A DNA stretch of 64,000 bases from Flavobacteriales bacterium (GTDB lineage Bacteria > Bacteroidota > Bacteroidia > Flavobacteriales_F > PHOS-HE28): contig JADKAN010000004.1 in assembly GCA_016719225.1 (NCBI GenBank), positions 578,748 through 642,747 of the forward strand, read 5' to 3'. A program made the translations under genes and the position numbers. The notes under the pieces were generated by a model. It was given only the letters and a program-made list of their open reading frames with translations, did no database searches and was not told the origin of the DNA. Position 1 is the first letter of the stretch. Each line of letters begins with the position of its first letter. This document shows positions 42,102-51,148 of this stretch, piece by piece.

Positions 42102-42764
42102 TCACTGCTTAGGTTTCATTTGGTTGTCACCCCCGGTACCGCGCGCAGGCGGTTTGGTCGGAGTTTGGTCTGGTGCGGCCTGTCCGCCATTGTCATCATC
42201 ATCATCGCCGCCCCGCACATTTCCAGGGTTGGCGCCTTCCTTGCCCGGACGGATGCCGAGCTTGCGAAGAACGCTGTCACTCTTATCATATTTCTCGCTG
42301 GCGTACAACACATTGTTCCCTGCTCCGCCAATGTCGAAAATAGCAACGTAGCTGGTACCGGCCACTTCCTTCACAGCATCGAAAATGCGGTCCTGGATGG
42401 GCTGCACCAGTTCCTGCCGTTTCTTGAAGAGGTCGCCGCCAACGCCGAAACGCTTTTGCTGAAGGTCCCGCGCTTCCTGCTCTTTCTTGGCGATCTCATC
42501 CTGGCGGCTCTTCTTCATCTCTTCCGTCAGTAGGATGGCCTCCGCGTTGAAAGCGTCCTTCAATCGCTGGATCTGTGCCCAGCGGTCGTCGATCTCTTTC
42601 TGCCAATCCTTGCTGTTACGGTCCAGCTCTTGCTGCGCGGCCGCATACTCCGGCATTTGGGAGAGGATATACTTCGTGTCAACGAAGGCAATGCGCTGTG
42701 CCTGCACCGTGCCGGTGCATAACACCAGCGCGAAGATCGCGGTCCGGAGAAGGGTTTTGGCCAT
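42102..42764 (-). CDS. OmpH/Skp-family periplasmic chaperone (first copy)
   Basis: A 220-residue Skp-like protein. Signal peptide MAKTLLRTAIFALVLCTGTVQAQ; body strand RIAFVDTKYILSQMPEYAAA; coiled coil (SKDWQKEIDDRWAQIQRLKD, MKKSRQDEIAKKEQEARDLQ); and closing body segment GTSYVAIFDIGGAGNNVLYA. Unlike its neighbour it has an extra C-terminal disordered tail rich in Asp/Gly/Pro (GGDDDDDNGGQAAPDQTPTK). It lies 30 nt downstream of bamA, matching the bamA-skp arrangement known across Gram-negative bacteria. Confidence 0.9.
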   Translation of the reverse strand: MAKTLLRTAIFALVLCTGTVQAQRIAFVDTKYILSQMPEYAAAQQELDRNSKDWQKEIDDRWAQIQRLKDAFNAEAILLTEEMKKSRQDEIAKKEQEARDLQQKRFGVGGDLFKKRQELVQPIQDRIFDAVKEVAGTSYVAIFDIGGAGNNVLYASEKYDKSDSVLRKLGIRPGKEGANPGNVRGGDDDDDNGGQAAPDQTPTKPPARGTGGDNQMKPKQ

Positions 42765-42794
42765 GTTGCGTACGTCTAAAATAGGCGATAGCGG

Positions 42795-45308
42795 TTACAG
42801 CTCGCCAAGATCTATGCCAATTGTGAAATGGAACTGGCTTCTCGCCATGTTGGGCTTGCCGGGAACATCGTCGAAGCGCCAGCCGTAGTCCAACCCCATC
42901 GGCCCGAACATGGGCAGGAAGAGGCGCAGGCCGATCCCCGCACTGCGGTAAACTTTGAACGGGTCGTAGCGGTCGATCGAATTCCAGGCATTGGCCGCTT
43001 CCGCAAAGCCCAAAGCGAAGATGGTGGCCTGCGGATTGAGCGATACCGGGAAGCGGATCTCCGCGGTGTATTTGTTCACGAAGAAGCTTCCGAAGTCCGG
43101 TGAAAGGGCCAGGTCGTCATAACCGCGCAACGCAATGATCTCGCGGCCATCCAACTGGAACCCTGTAAGTCCGCTACCGCCGAGATAGAAGCGCTCGAAA
43201 GGTGAGGTATTGGTGCGGTCCGTGTAGCGGCCGAGGAAGCCGAGGCCCACCCGTGCCATCAGCACGAAATCGTGCTTGGTCTTGCTGCGCGTCAGCTTGG
43301 TGAACCATTGGCTGGTGAATTTCCACTTGTGGAATTCGGCGAGCCGGTATTGTTCCGAAGGCTCTTGGAGCGTGTAGTTCACCCCGGGATTGAACACGGA
43401 CCATGGCGGTGTGGCTTTCACCGATACGCTGGTCTCCGAACCTTGCGTGATCCAGAACGGTTCGGCGATGGACCGCCGCGCAAAGCGCAGTTGCATAGCA
43501 TACACATTGCTGTTGCCGTTGCTGAAGGCGAAAAGTGAATTCCAGTTCTGCAGCCTGTACTGCTGGTAGCTACCGGTGAGGTTCACGAAGAAGTAATCAT
43601 CCGGCCAGTTGAGGCGCTTGCCCAAGCCCACTGCGCCGCCCAGGATACCGAGCTGTTGGAAGGTGGGATCCTCGGTGCTCACGCCGTTGGTCTGGCGTGT
43701 GTAATAGCCGGAAAGGCTGAGCGAATTGGGCTTGCGGCCACCGAGCCATGGCTCAATAAAGGAGAGGCTGTAGCTCTGGTAGTAGCTCCCGTTGGTCTGT
43801 GCGCGCAGGCTCAACGTTTGGCCATCACCGGCAGGTAGCGGGGTCCACGCTCTTTTGTCGAAGATCTTCCGCATGCTGAAGTTGGTGAAAGAAAGTCCCA
43901 ACGACACCAGCACACGGCCGCCGCCGTAGCCGCCGCTCAGCTCCAAGCGGTCGCTCGGCTTCTCAGCCACGGTGTAATCCAGGTCCACGAGGCCGGTGCG
44001 CGGGTCCGGCCGCGGGTTGACCCCTACCTGTGCGGGATCGAAGAAGCCTAGACTGATGAGCTGCTGTTGCGAACGGATGACCTCGCTGCGGTCGAACAGG
44101 TCGCCCGGACGCGTGCGGATCTCCCGCCGGATCACATGGTCGAAGGTCTTCGTGTTCCCCGAAACGGTAATGTCACGGATACGGTACTGTTTCCCTTCAC
44201 GGATGCGTACCTCCAGGTCGATGCTATCTCCTTCCACACGCTCAATGGGGTCCGGATTGAAGCTGAGGTAGCCGCGGTCCATGTAGAGCGAGCTGATGTC
44301 CACGCCGCTCGGGTTCATGTACAGGCGGCTGTCCAACTTTTTCTTGTTGTAGGGCTCACCATGCTTGATGCCGAGGATCTTCACCAGCGTATCGTTGGGA
44401 TACTTGGTGTTCCCGGTGAACATGATGTCGCGGAAGTAGAACCGGTGCCCTTCGTCAACGGTGATGTCGATGGCGATCTTCTTGTCCGAAACGAAGCGCA
44501 CCGTGTCCTTGGTCACCACAGCGTTGCGATATCCCTTTTCGTTGTAGAGATCGATGATCTTGGCCTTATCGTCGCGGAACGAGGTGCTGATGAACTTGCT
44601 GCTGCCGAAGATGTTGTACCACCGCTTGCGCTTGGTCTCCTTCATCGCGCGGCGCAGTTTGCCGTCGGTGATGTTCTCGTTGCCGTGGAAGAAGATGTCC
44701 TGGATGCGTACACGCGGCCCTTTGTCCACGAGCACCTTCATGCGCACGCTGTTCTCCAGCGTGGTGTCGTTGGTCTGCTCAATGCGAGCATCCGCCTTCA
44801 GGTAGCCCTTTTCACGGAAGTAATGGCTTACCGCTTGCCGCGTATTGGCCAGCACTGCATCGTTCACCTGCTGCCCACGCTGCATGTCGATCACATCCCG
44901 GAGTTTGTCCCCTTCATTCCGTGTAACGGTGCCGGCGAAGCCGTAGCTGGCGAGCTGCGGGTTCTCCATCACGATAATGTTGAGGAAAGCCGTGGCGCCG
45001 CGCGTCTCAGCGAGCTCAATGCGAACGTCACTGAATAATTTCTGGTCCCAAATGGCACGTATGGCCTTGCCGATCTTGTCACCGGGAATGGTCACTTTGT
45101 CGCCCACTTTCAGCCCGCTGAAAAGCTTTACAGCATTCGGATCGCGCGTTACGCAACCGCTCACGGTGATGCCGGCGATCGTGTATTCCTTCGGATAACC
45201 GTAGTCCGATGCAGGTACACCCAGCCCTTGGGCCGTGACGGAAGTACCGGTGCCCGTAAGCACCAGAAGGAATGCCGCAAGGCGGAGCATTTGTCGCATA
45301 GCCGTCAT
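42795..45308 (-). CDS. bamA: Outer membrane protein assembly factor BamA
   Basis: BamA inserts beta-barrel proteins into the outer membrane. The 837-residue protein has a signal peptide (MRQMLRLAAFLLVLTGTGTS), five POTRA repeats to about residue 440 (e.g. GKAIRAIWDQKLFSDVRIEL, FYFRDIMFTGNTKYPNDTL, RDITVSGNTKTFDHVIRREI) and a 16-strand barrel ending GIDLGEL. The lid-lock region GREIIALRGYDDLAL holds the RGY form of the VRGF/Y motif. The ATG at 45308 overlaps the uppS TGA (ATGA), so the two are translationally coupled; two Skp genes follow. Confidence 0.96.
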   Translation of the reverse strand: MTAMRQMLRLAAFLLVLTGTGTSVTAQGLGVPASDYGYPKEYTIAGITVSGCVTRDPNAVKLFSGLKVGDKVTIPGDKIGKAIRAIWDQKLFSDVRIELAETRGATAFLNIIVMENPQLASYGFAGTVTRNEGDKLRDVIDMQRGQQVNDAVLANTRQAVSHYFREKGYLKADARIEQTNDTTLENSVRMKVLVDKGPRVRIQDIFFHGNENITDGKLRRAMKETKRKRWYNIFGSSKFISTSFRDDKAKIIDLYNEKGYRNAVVTKDTVRFVSDKKIAIDITVDEGHRFYFRDIMFTGNTKYPNDTLVKILGIKHGEPYNKKKLDSRLYMNPSGVDISSLYMDRGYLSFNPDPIERVEGDSIDLEVRIREGKQYRIRDITVSGNTKTFDHVIRREIRTRPGDLFDRSEVIRSQQQLISLGFFDPAQVGVNPRPDPRTGLVDLDYTVAEKPSDRLELSGGYGGGRVLVSLGLSFTNFSMRKIFDKRAWTPLPAGDGQTLSLRAQTNGSYYQSYSLSFIEPWLGGRKPNSLSLSGYYTRQTNGVSTEDPTFQQLGILGGAVGLGKRLNWPDDYFFVNLTGSYQQYRLQNWNSLFAFSNGNSNVYAMQLRFARRSIAEPFWITQGSETSVSVKATPPWSVFNPGVNYTLQEPSEQYRLAEFHKWKFTSQWFTKLTRSKTKHDFVLMARVGLGFLGRYTDRTNTSPFERFYLGGSGLTGFQLDGREIIALRGYDDLALSPDFGSFFVNKYTAEIRFPVSLNPQATIFALGFAEAANAWNSIDRYDPFKVYRSAGIGLRLFLPMFGPMGLDYGWRFDDVPGKPNMARSQFHFTIGIDLGEL

Positions 45309-46081
45309 TGCGGGTCTTGCAGCTGTTCACGCGTGCGGCCGAAGCGGCGCTCACGTTGTTGGAAATCGAGTACGGCCTGGTACAGATGTTCTTTCCGGAA
45401 ATCGGGCCAAAGGACCGGCGTGAACCACAGTTCGGCATAAGCGATCTCCCACAGCAGGAAGTTGCTGATGCGGTGCTCGCCACTGGTGCGCACCAGCAGT
45501 TCCGGGTGCGGAATGCCACTGGTGCTCAGCCGCGCACTGATGGCCTTTTCGTCTATATCGTGCATGCCGATGCGGCCTTCCTTTATGTCGTTCGCCACGC
45601 CGCGCACCATGCGCAGGATGTCCCAACGCGCGCTGTAGCTCAACGCCAACGTCAAGGTGATCCGCATGTTGCCCGCGGTGTGGTCCATCGCCTTTTTCAA
45701 AGCACCACGGCAACCCACCGGCAGGCTGTCCAGGTCGCCGATGGCGTTGAGCCGCACGCCGTTCTCGTGCAATTCGCTCACTTCACTGGCCAACGTGTTC
45801 ACCAGCAGTTCCATCAACGCGTCCACCTCGGCCTTTGGGCGGCTCCAATTCTCCGTGCTGAAGGCGTACAAGGTCAGGTATTTTATGCCGATCTCCGTGG
45901 CGCCCGTAAGTGTTTCCCGGATAGGCTGCACCCCGTTGACATGGCCCTGAACGCGATGTTCACCCTTGTTTTCCGCCCAACGGCCATTGCCGTCCATGAT
46001 CACGGCGATATGCACGGGAACGCGCGCGGGGTCGATCCGCTCGCGCAGTTCTTGTTCGGTGGATGTATGGGGCGTGTTCAC
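45305..46081 (-). CDS. uppS: Isoprenyl (undecaprenyl) diphosphate synthase UppS
   Basis: UppS makes the C55 lipid carrier for peptidoglycan and O-antigen. Motifs: HIAVIMDGNGRWAENKGEHR (catalytic Asp), LYAFSTENWSRPKAEV, and LLVRTSGEHRISNFLLWEIA with the C-terminal SGExRxSNFLLWQ-like signature. The enclosed RTSGEHRIS form is usual for Bacteroidota. No ATG lies ahead of IMDGN in frame; I chose the GTG at 46081 (MNTPHTSTEQEL), giving 258 residues, with GTG 46147 as the longer alternative. It precedes and overlaps bamA by 4 nt. Confidence 0.93.
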   Translation of the reverse strand: MNTPHTSTEQELRERIDPARVPVHIAVIMDGNGRWAENKGEHRVQGHVNGVQPIRETLTGATEIGIKYLTLYAFSTENWSRPKAEVDALMELLVNTLASEVSELHENGVRLNAIGDLDSLPVGCRGALKKAMDHTAGNMRITLTLALSYSARWDILRMVRGVANDIKEGRIGMHDIDEKAISARLSTSGIPHPELLVRTSGEHRISNFLLWEIAYAELWFTPVLWPDFRKEHLYQAVLDFQQRERRFGRTREQLQDPQ

Positions 46082-46378
46082 GGAAAGGGGGGCGAAGGTC
46101 GCAATTGCCGGTGAATGATGGAAACAGGCGGGGTGGGGTTTTACCACAAAAGGCGCAAAGAAAGTACGTGCCTACGTTGAATGAACCGCATAACACTCGC
46201 AGGTCCGGTACGTTTCTGAGAGTGGGAAATGCCGGTCTCCGCGCCCAAAGCATTTCTCAGGTCTGATCTCCGGCAGAAATGTCAGGCGGTATTACGGACG
46301 TGGATCAGGAATTCGGGGATCCGTAGTTGCTTCGTAAAGTGCCTGATAACCCGGAAGCTCTTGCGGTAAATAGCGGCC

Positions 46379-47209
46379 CTACCGCCGCTTTTTATCCCAA
46401 ATAGCGTCGCATTCCGTGAAGCGCGTGAGCAGGTAGCTCAGGGTGACGCCGGTATAATTGTACCAGTCGCGGGTCTGACTGTCGCCGCGTGCGCGGCCGG
46501 TGTTGAAGCCACTGGTGCGCAACGCGCTGGGATCACTGAGCAAAGCGGTGAGCGGGCCTGCTTCGGTCTGCAGGACAGTGTTGTCCACGTACGTGCCGCT
46601 CACGTCATCGATGTAGTCCGTGTAGGTGCGGCGAAGGCCCCATTCCATCTGCAGGTCCAACTTGGCGGTAAGTGCAAGCTTCAGACCCACGCCAAAAGGA
46701 ATGCAGAACTGGTTCAGGCTATACCCTGCTCCGTTGCCCGTGCCTTGGCCTTCCGTGCCCAAGGGTTGCAGCTCATACCACGTGTCGTTCAGCAGGTTCT
46801 CGGGATTGGTATGGAAATAGGCGAGCCCGACGAACACGAACGGGGTCCACGTCTTATTGTCCTTTGCGAGGCCGCGGTACTTGAAGAAATTCACCTCCAG
46901 CAGCGCGGAACCTTCGAACAGTACGCTTCGGAAACCGAGGTTCCGCAATTGCTGCAGCGGGTCCGGGGAATCGCGGTCGTATGCCTCCAAATTCGAGTAC
47001 AGACCTTGGAAACGGATGGCATACCGCTCGTTGAAGTTGTAGCGGTACATAAGCCCGAAACCCGCATGGGTGTTCTTCGGGTAGTGCTTGTACGGATTGA
47101 GATCGCCGATGTAATAGGTGACCCCACCCGTGATGCCCAACTCGCCCACCTGCGCAGCAGCAGGCAGCGCCGCCAGCATGAGCAAGGATAAGCCGAAAGC
47201 TTTGGTCAT
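46379..47209 (-). CDS. porG: PorG-like (DUF6089) outer-membrane beta-barrel, T9SS-associated
   Basis: A 276-residue exported protein: signal peptide MTKAFGLSLLMLAALPAAAQ, then VGELGITGGVTYYIGDLNPY, YNFNERYAIRFQGLYSNLEA, KTWTPFVFVGLAYFHTNPEN and a C-terminus YNYTGVTLSYLLTRFTECDA. The GELGxxxGxxYYIGDLNP opening is the DUF6089 hallmark. In Porphyromonas gingivalis the family member PorG is a T9SS outer-membrane component and its gene directly precedes uppS-bamA-skp genes, the same order as here. The likely role is therefore in the T9SS PorKN/PorG complex. The symbol rests on this synteny and similarity from memory. Confidence 0.8.
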   Translation of the reverse strand: MTKAFGLSLLMLAALPAAAQVGELGITGGVTYYIGDLNPYKHYPKNTHAGFGLMYRYNFNERYAIRFQGLYSNLEAYDRDSPDPLQQLRNLGFRSVLFEGSALLEVNFFKYRGLAKDNKTWTPFVFVGLAYFHTNPENLLNDTWYELQPLGTEGQGTGNGAGYSLNQFCIPFGVGLKLALTAKLDLQMEWGLRRTYTDYIDDVSGTYVDNTVLQTEAGPLTALLSDPSALRTSGFNTGRARGDSQTRDWYNYTGVTLSYLLTRFTECDAIWDKKRR

Positions 47210-47348
47210 CGGGTGCAACAACGGACCCGCGGGGCGATCCGTGCGTGGGCGGCGAATTTAGTGCGGTGTGAACTATCGGCCGTAGAATTGGCAGTGCGCT
47301 ACTGCCTACGGTTCGTGGAACAGCAAACCCCAGCTTGTCCGATCGGGC

Positions 47349-48242
47349 TCATACGCCTTGGAACCCCGGTCTTGCGGAACGGATGTCCAGTCCCCACGCC
47401 AGTTTGGAGCGCAGGGTGTCCAAAAAGTCCTGCCCGGTCAGTTGAACGAGCTTGGCGCGGTGATCCGCGCTGCTGACGCGGAGGTCCACTTGGCGGTCAA
47501 GGATCTCGCTCCGCGAGTCCATGTTCACCAGGTATTTTTCGCCTCGTGCATCCACGGTGAGGGTGAGTTCGCTGCTCCAAGGCACTACAAAGGGTCGCAC
47601 GTTGAGGTTGTGCGGACTGATGGGCGTTACCGTCATGGCCTCGCAATCGGGCGACATGATGGGACCGCCGCAACTGAGCGAGTAGGCAGTGCTGCCGGTC
47701 GGCGTTGCGATGATGAGGCCGTCCGCCCAATAGGTGTTCAGGTATCGGCCGTCCAAATGTGCGTGTATGGCGATCATGGTCGCCCCGTCGCGTTTATGGA
47801 TGCTCACTTCGTTCAGCGCGGTCCCTCCTTCGAACGCCGGTAGGCCTTTCATGGCGAGCAGCCCGCGCTCTGTGATGCTGTATTCACCCCTCAACACGGC
47901 CTGCAGTGTTTGGTCCGTTTCCTCTAGACGGGTGCTGCTGAGGAAGCCCAGCCTACCGAGGTTGATGCCGAGCACGGGTACCCCGCTCGCACCTAGAAAG
48001 GCCACACTGTCCAAAAAACTACCATCCCCCCCGAGGCTGATCAAGTAGTCCAGTTTTGCCTGTCCGGCCTGCAACATGGTCTCAGCACCCTCTGGCAGTG
48101 GTACGCCGGCCTCGGCCATGCGGTCCGCCAGGCCTTTTTCCACCACCGGCACGGCCCCTGCAGCGCTTACGCGGCTAATGATGTGCGCCACCGTGTGCGC
48201 CGCTTCAGCGGGATAAAGCCTTCCGTGGATACCGATACGCAT
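47349..48242 (-). CDS. nadK: NAD kinase
   Basis: NadK phosphorylates NAD to NADP. The 297-residue protein has the GGDGS motif in LISLGGDGSFLDSVAFLG with catalytic Asp, the second motif TPTGSTAYSLSCGGPIMSPD, and INLGRLGFLSS between them, all standard for the family. It begins MRIGIHGRLYPAEAAHTVAH. It lies between a BamA-like barrel gene (12 nt from its stop) and porG on the same strand. nadK next to uppS and a CBS protein gene is a known Bacteroidota arrangement. Confidence 0.96.
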   Translation of the reverse strand: MRIGIHGRLYPAEAAHTVAHIISRVSAAGAVPVVEKGLADRMAEAGVPLPEGAETMLQAGQAKLDYLISLGGDGSFLDSVAFLGASGVPVLGINLGRLGFLSSTRLEETDQTLQAVLRGEYSITERGLLAMKGLPAFEGGTALNEVSIHKRDGATMIAIHAHLDGRYLNTYWADGLIIATPTGSTAYSLSCGGPIMSPDCEAMTVTPISPHNLNVRPFVVPWSSELTLTVDARGEKYLVNMDSRSEILDRQVDLRVSSADHRAKLVQLTGQDFLDTLRSKLAWGLDIRSARPGFQGV

Positions 48243-48254
48243 GGCTGAGGACGG

Positions 48255-49700
48255 TTAGAACGGTTGGCTGAAATGTAGGTACAATCCCGTTTCCCCCAAG
48301 TGGTTCACGGCGCATTCCACCCGGAGGACCTGGTCGTAGCTGGTCACCAGATCCAGGCCTAGGCCACTGCCTTGCAGCAAGCGATCGGAAAGGAAGTTCT
48401 CCGCGCCATGAAGGTCGTCGCGCACGTAGGCCACGTCTGTGAAGGCATTGAGGTACACAGCGACATAAAGGTTGCGGAACGCCTCAACGGGTATGGGCTC
48501 CACCCGATAGTTAGCAGGCCGCACCAGCGCGAACAGCAGGTTGAATTTCGCCAGTCCGTAGTGCTGTCCGTCGATCACGTAGTACTCGTAGCCGCGGACG
48601 TAATCATCGTACCCCAGTCCTTCCTGCACATAATAGGGAATGCCGCCCCCCAGCGACGCCTTGCCGCTGAGGTTGGCACCGTAGCTCCACCTCTGGCCCG
48701 CTTTCCAGCTTCGCTGCACACTGGCCCGAACGGTCGTGACATCCGGTCCGGCACCCCCCAAGCCATAACGGTCCACCAATAAGTCCGCGTAGAGCCCGCT
48801 AAGGGTGAATGTGCGGGAATCGCGCAGGTCCAAGGTGAGCGTGTAGCCCAAGGCGGGATAGGAGATGGATCCCGCGCCAGCGCCAAAGAAGTCCGGTGCG
48901 GCCAAAGCGACCGTGTCCCGGACACTGGCCTTGTGCCACGACGCACGCCAGCTGTGCCGTAGGTCGTGCAACGGCCTTAGGCTGGCTTTTACCTGCACGG
49001 TCCACGAATCGATAATGTTCTCCCCCGGCGAGCGCAGGAAAACGCGCTTATTGTCCACGGTGCCCACGGTGATCTCGTCCTGTTCGCCGTAGAAACCGCC
49101 GATCTCCGCGCCCCAGTGCTGTGCCCGATCGAAGAATGGAACGCGGTAACTCAGTCCGAATTCATGCGAGTAGCCAAGCTGGACTTTCGCGAAGAACGTT
49201 TCGTTGAGGCCGCGCATGTTGTAGCGGTACAGGTAACCTCCGATGTTGATGCGCCGAAGGTCCTTAGTGAGCCACCACGTGTTGAAGTTCGGGTCAGCCA
49301 GGCGGATGATCGGCGAAGGCCACCAGAACCAACGCTCGTCCACGGTAACGGTGATGAAGACCTCGTGAGGTCCGAGGAAGGTGGGCATCATCCCCACGGT
49401 GTTGAACAGGCCAAGATTCAGCAGGTTCTCGCGGCTTCGCGCCAAGCGGGCGTAGAGGTCGTCCGCGCTCAAGCTGTCGCCCAAGGCGAAGGTGAGCTCC
49501 CGCAACAGCACGCGCTCCTTCGTCCTGTCATTGCCTTCATATGCGATGCCGGAGACCAGGAAAGGTCCATCGAAACGCATGGGCGCATCCTGCGCAAAGG
49601 CTTTGCCTGCCGGTAGCAAATGCAGCAACAGTAGGACAGGTAGGGCGCGGCGAAGGACGCGGTGCCGTGGGCCGGTTTCGGCAAGCTGCACGGCGATCAC
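48255..49700 (-). CDS. BamA/TamA-family outer-membrane barrel with a single POTRA domain
   Basis: A 481-residue outer-membrane protein distinct from BamA. Signal peptide about 37 residues (RALPVLLLLHLLPAGKAFAQ); one POTRA domain (FLVSGIAYEGNDRTKERVLL, LYARLARSRENLLNLGLFNT); then a surface-antigen-type barrel (GGIPYYVQEGLGYDDYVRGY, YVRGYEYYVIDGQ, and final strand GLYLHFSQPF ending in Phe). The VRGY and terminal-Phe features are shared with the Omp85 superfamily. It starts at a GTG at 49700 that overlaps the CBS gene stop by 4 nt, and nadK follows closely. Its client is unknown. Confidence 0.85.
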   Translation of the reverse strand: MIAVQLAETGPRHRVLRRALPVLLLLHLLPAGKAFAQDAPMRFDGPFLVSGIAYEGNDRTKERVLLRELTFALGDSLSADDLYARLARSRENLLNLGLFNTVGMMPTFLGPHEVFITVTVDERWFWWPSPIIRLADPNFNTWWLTKDLRRINIGGYLYRYNMRGLNETFFAKVQLGYSHEFGLSYRVPFFDRAQHWGAEIGGFYGEQDEITVGTVDNKRVFLRSPGENIIDSWTVQVKASLRPLHDLRHSWRASWHKASVRDTVALAAPDFFGAGAGSISYPALGYTLTLDLRDSRTFTLSGLYADLLVDRYGLGGAGPDVTTVRASVQRSWKAGQRWSYGANLSGKASLGGGIPYYVQEGLGYDDYVRGYEYYVIDGQHYGLAKFNLLFALVRPANYRVEPIPVEAFRNLYVAVYLNAFTDVAYVRDDLHGAENFLSDRLLQGSGLGLDLVTSYDQVLRVECAVNHLGETGLYLHFSQPF

Positions 49701-50359
49701 ATGTTGATGATACGCATCACGTCCAGGTAGCGGGTGCGAAGGTCGTCCTCCGCTTTACCACCCTGGAAAGCGGTACGCACAGTGTATTCGAAGCGCTCGA
49801 AACTCCGAAGGATGGCGCCGATCTCTTCCCGGTTGATCTTCAGCGTTACCTGCATACGCATGGTATCGGGTAGATCGCTGCAGTACACACTGAGCAGCCG
49901 CGCGCCCTCGTCCTCCACGATCCGTGCGATCTGTTGCAGTGAATAGTCGTTCCGGTCCATCTCCAGCATCACGACGGTACCCGCCTCACTCGCATTGACG
50001 AGTTCGGCCAAGCGGCCCAGCGCGCGATGCTCGTCCACCACGCCGAGATAGTTGCCGGACATATCCAACACCGGCACCACGGAAAGGCCCAACCGCGCCA
50101 TGATCCGGAGCACGTCGTATACGTGCTGCCGGTCGCGCACATAAGGCACCTCCACCTGTTGCATCAGCTTGGCCACCGTTGCGTTGGGATCGGTGTTGTC
50201 CGCCAGTGCGGCATCCTTTATCAAGCCGAGCAGGCGGTTCTGCTGCACCACGGGCAATTCGGCCACCTTGAATTCTTCCATCAGGTCCAACGCGCGCGCC
50301 ACGCCGTCCTCCGGCCTCAAGGGCAGGATGGCGGGGGAGAGGAGGTCGATGGCTTCCAT
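49697..50359 (-). CDS. CBS-domain protein
   Basis: A 220-residue protein with two CBS motifs in the N-terminal half (AILPLRPEDGVARALDLMEE, KVAELPVVQQNRLLGLIKDA; and VPYVRDRQHVYDVLRIMARL, LSVVPVLDMSGNYLGVVDEH), a Bateman module that binds adenine nucleotides, then an ACT-like C-terminal region (GTVVMLEMDRNDYSLQQIAR, MQVTLKINREEIGAILRSFE). I trimmed an extension antisense to pdxJ and start at the ATG at 50359. It opens the CBS-BamA-like-nadK-porG series on the minus strand and is divergent from pdxJ. Confidence 0.85.
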   Translation of the reverse strand: MEAIDLLSPAILPLRPEDGVARALDLMEEFKVAELPVVQQNRLLGLIKDAALADNTDPNATVAKLMQQVEVPYVRDRQHVYDVLRIMARLGLSVVPVLDMSGNYLGVVDEHRALGRLAELVNASEAGTVVMLEMDRNDYSLQQIARIVEDEGARLLSVYCSDLPDTMRMQVTLKINREEIGAILRSFERFEYTVRTAFQGGKAEDDLRTRYLDVMRIINM

Positions 50360-50386
50360 GCGTTCAGCGGGCCCGGCGTGCGTCCG

Positions 50387-50394
50387 TACTTTTG
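50387..50394 (+). promoter_or_regulatory. -7 promoter box TACTTTTG for pdxJ
   Basis: TACTTTTG matches TAnnTTTG exactly. It lies about 40 nt before the pdxJ ATG, and AAAGGAG at about 50419-50425 can serve as its ribosome-binding site. No clear -33 TTTG is seen. Confidence 0.45.
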
Positions 50395-50434
50395 GGCCAC
50401 GCTCCGGGGGAACAAAGTAAAGGAGTGTAAACCG

Positions 50435-51148
50435 ATGACCCGGCTCAGTGTGAACATCAACAAACTTGCCACGTTGCGTAATGCCCGCGGTGGCAACAAT
50501 CCCGATGTGCTCGCTTGGGCGCTGGAAATTGAACGGTACGGTGCACAGGGCATCACCGTGCACCCACGGCCGGACGAACGACACATCCGCTTTTCCGATG
50601 TGTATGCCCTTGCACCAAAGCTCACCACGGAGTTCAACATTGAAGGCTATCCCGGTGAAGATCTGATACAAATGGTGCTGGCGGTGAAGCCCGCGCAAGT
50701 GACGCTGGTTCCGGACCCTCCCGGTGTGCTCACCAGCAATGCCGGCTGGGATGCAAAGGCGCGCAAAGCGGAACTGAAACCCATCGTGAAACGCTTCAAG
50801 GAGGCGGGCATCCGCGTATCGCTTTTCATGGGTACCGACCCGGAGCAGATCGGGCACGCCGCCGATACTGGAACGGACCGCATTGAGCTGTATACCGAAC
50901 CATACGCTGAGGAATATGCGGCTGACCGTGAGGCCGCCGTGGCGCCCTTCACCAGAGCTGCGGAAACGGCAAGTGCACTCGGCTTGGGACTGAATGCCGG
51001 CCACGATCTGGACCTTAACAACCTGGCTTGGTTCAACCGGAACGTTCCCGGCTTGAACGAGGTTTCCATCGGCCATGCGCTGATCTGCGATGCCTTGCGC
51101 TTCGGCATGGAGAACACCGTTCAACTTTACCTGCGTGAACTGCGATGA
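50435..51148 (+). CDS. pdxJ: Pyridoxine 5'-phosphate synthase PdxJ
   Basis: PdxJ condenses deoxyxylulose 5-phosphate with 3-amino-2-oxopropyl phosphate to make vitamin B6. The 237-residue protein has the family motifs LSVNINKLATLRNARGGNNP, GITVHPRPDERHI, EFNIEGYP, LVPDPPGVLTSNAGWD, VSLFMGTDPEQI and GLNAGHDLDLNNL. I took the ATG at 50435 preceded by an AAAGGAG-like site and dropped an upstream extension antisense to the CBS gene. It overlaps the next gene by 4 nt (ATGA). Confidence 0.96.
   Translation: MTRLSVNINKLATLRNARGGNNPDVLAWALEIERYGAQGITVHPRPDERHIRFSDVYALAPKLTTEFNIEGYPGEDLIQMVLAVKPAQVTLVPDPPGVLTSNAGWDAKARKAELKPIVKRFKEAGIRVSLFMGTDPEQIGHAADTGTDRIELYTEPYAEEYAADREAAVAPFTRAAETASALGLGLNAGHDLDLNNLAWFNRNVPGLNEVSIGHALICDALRFGMENTVQLYLRELR

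Noticed and set aside
50360..51124. Minus-strand extension of the CBS protein
   Set aside because: Antisense to pdxJ; the CBS fold begins right after the ATG at 50359.
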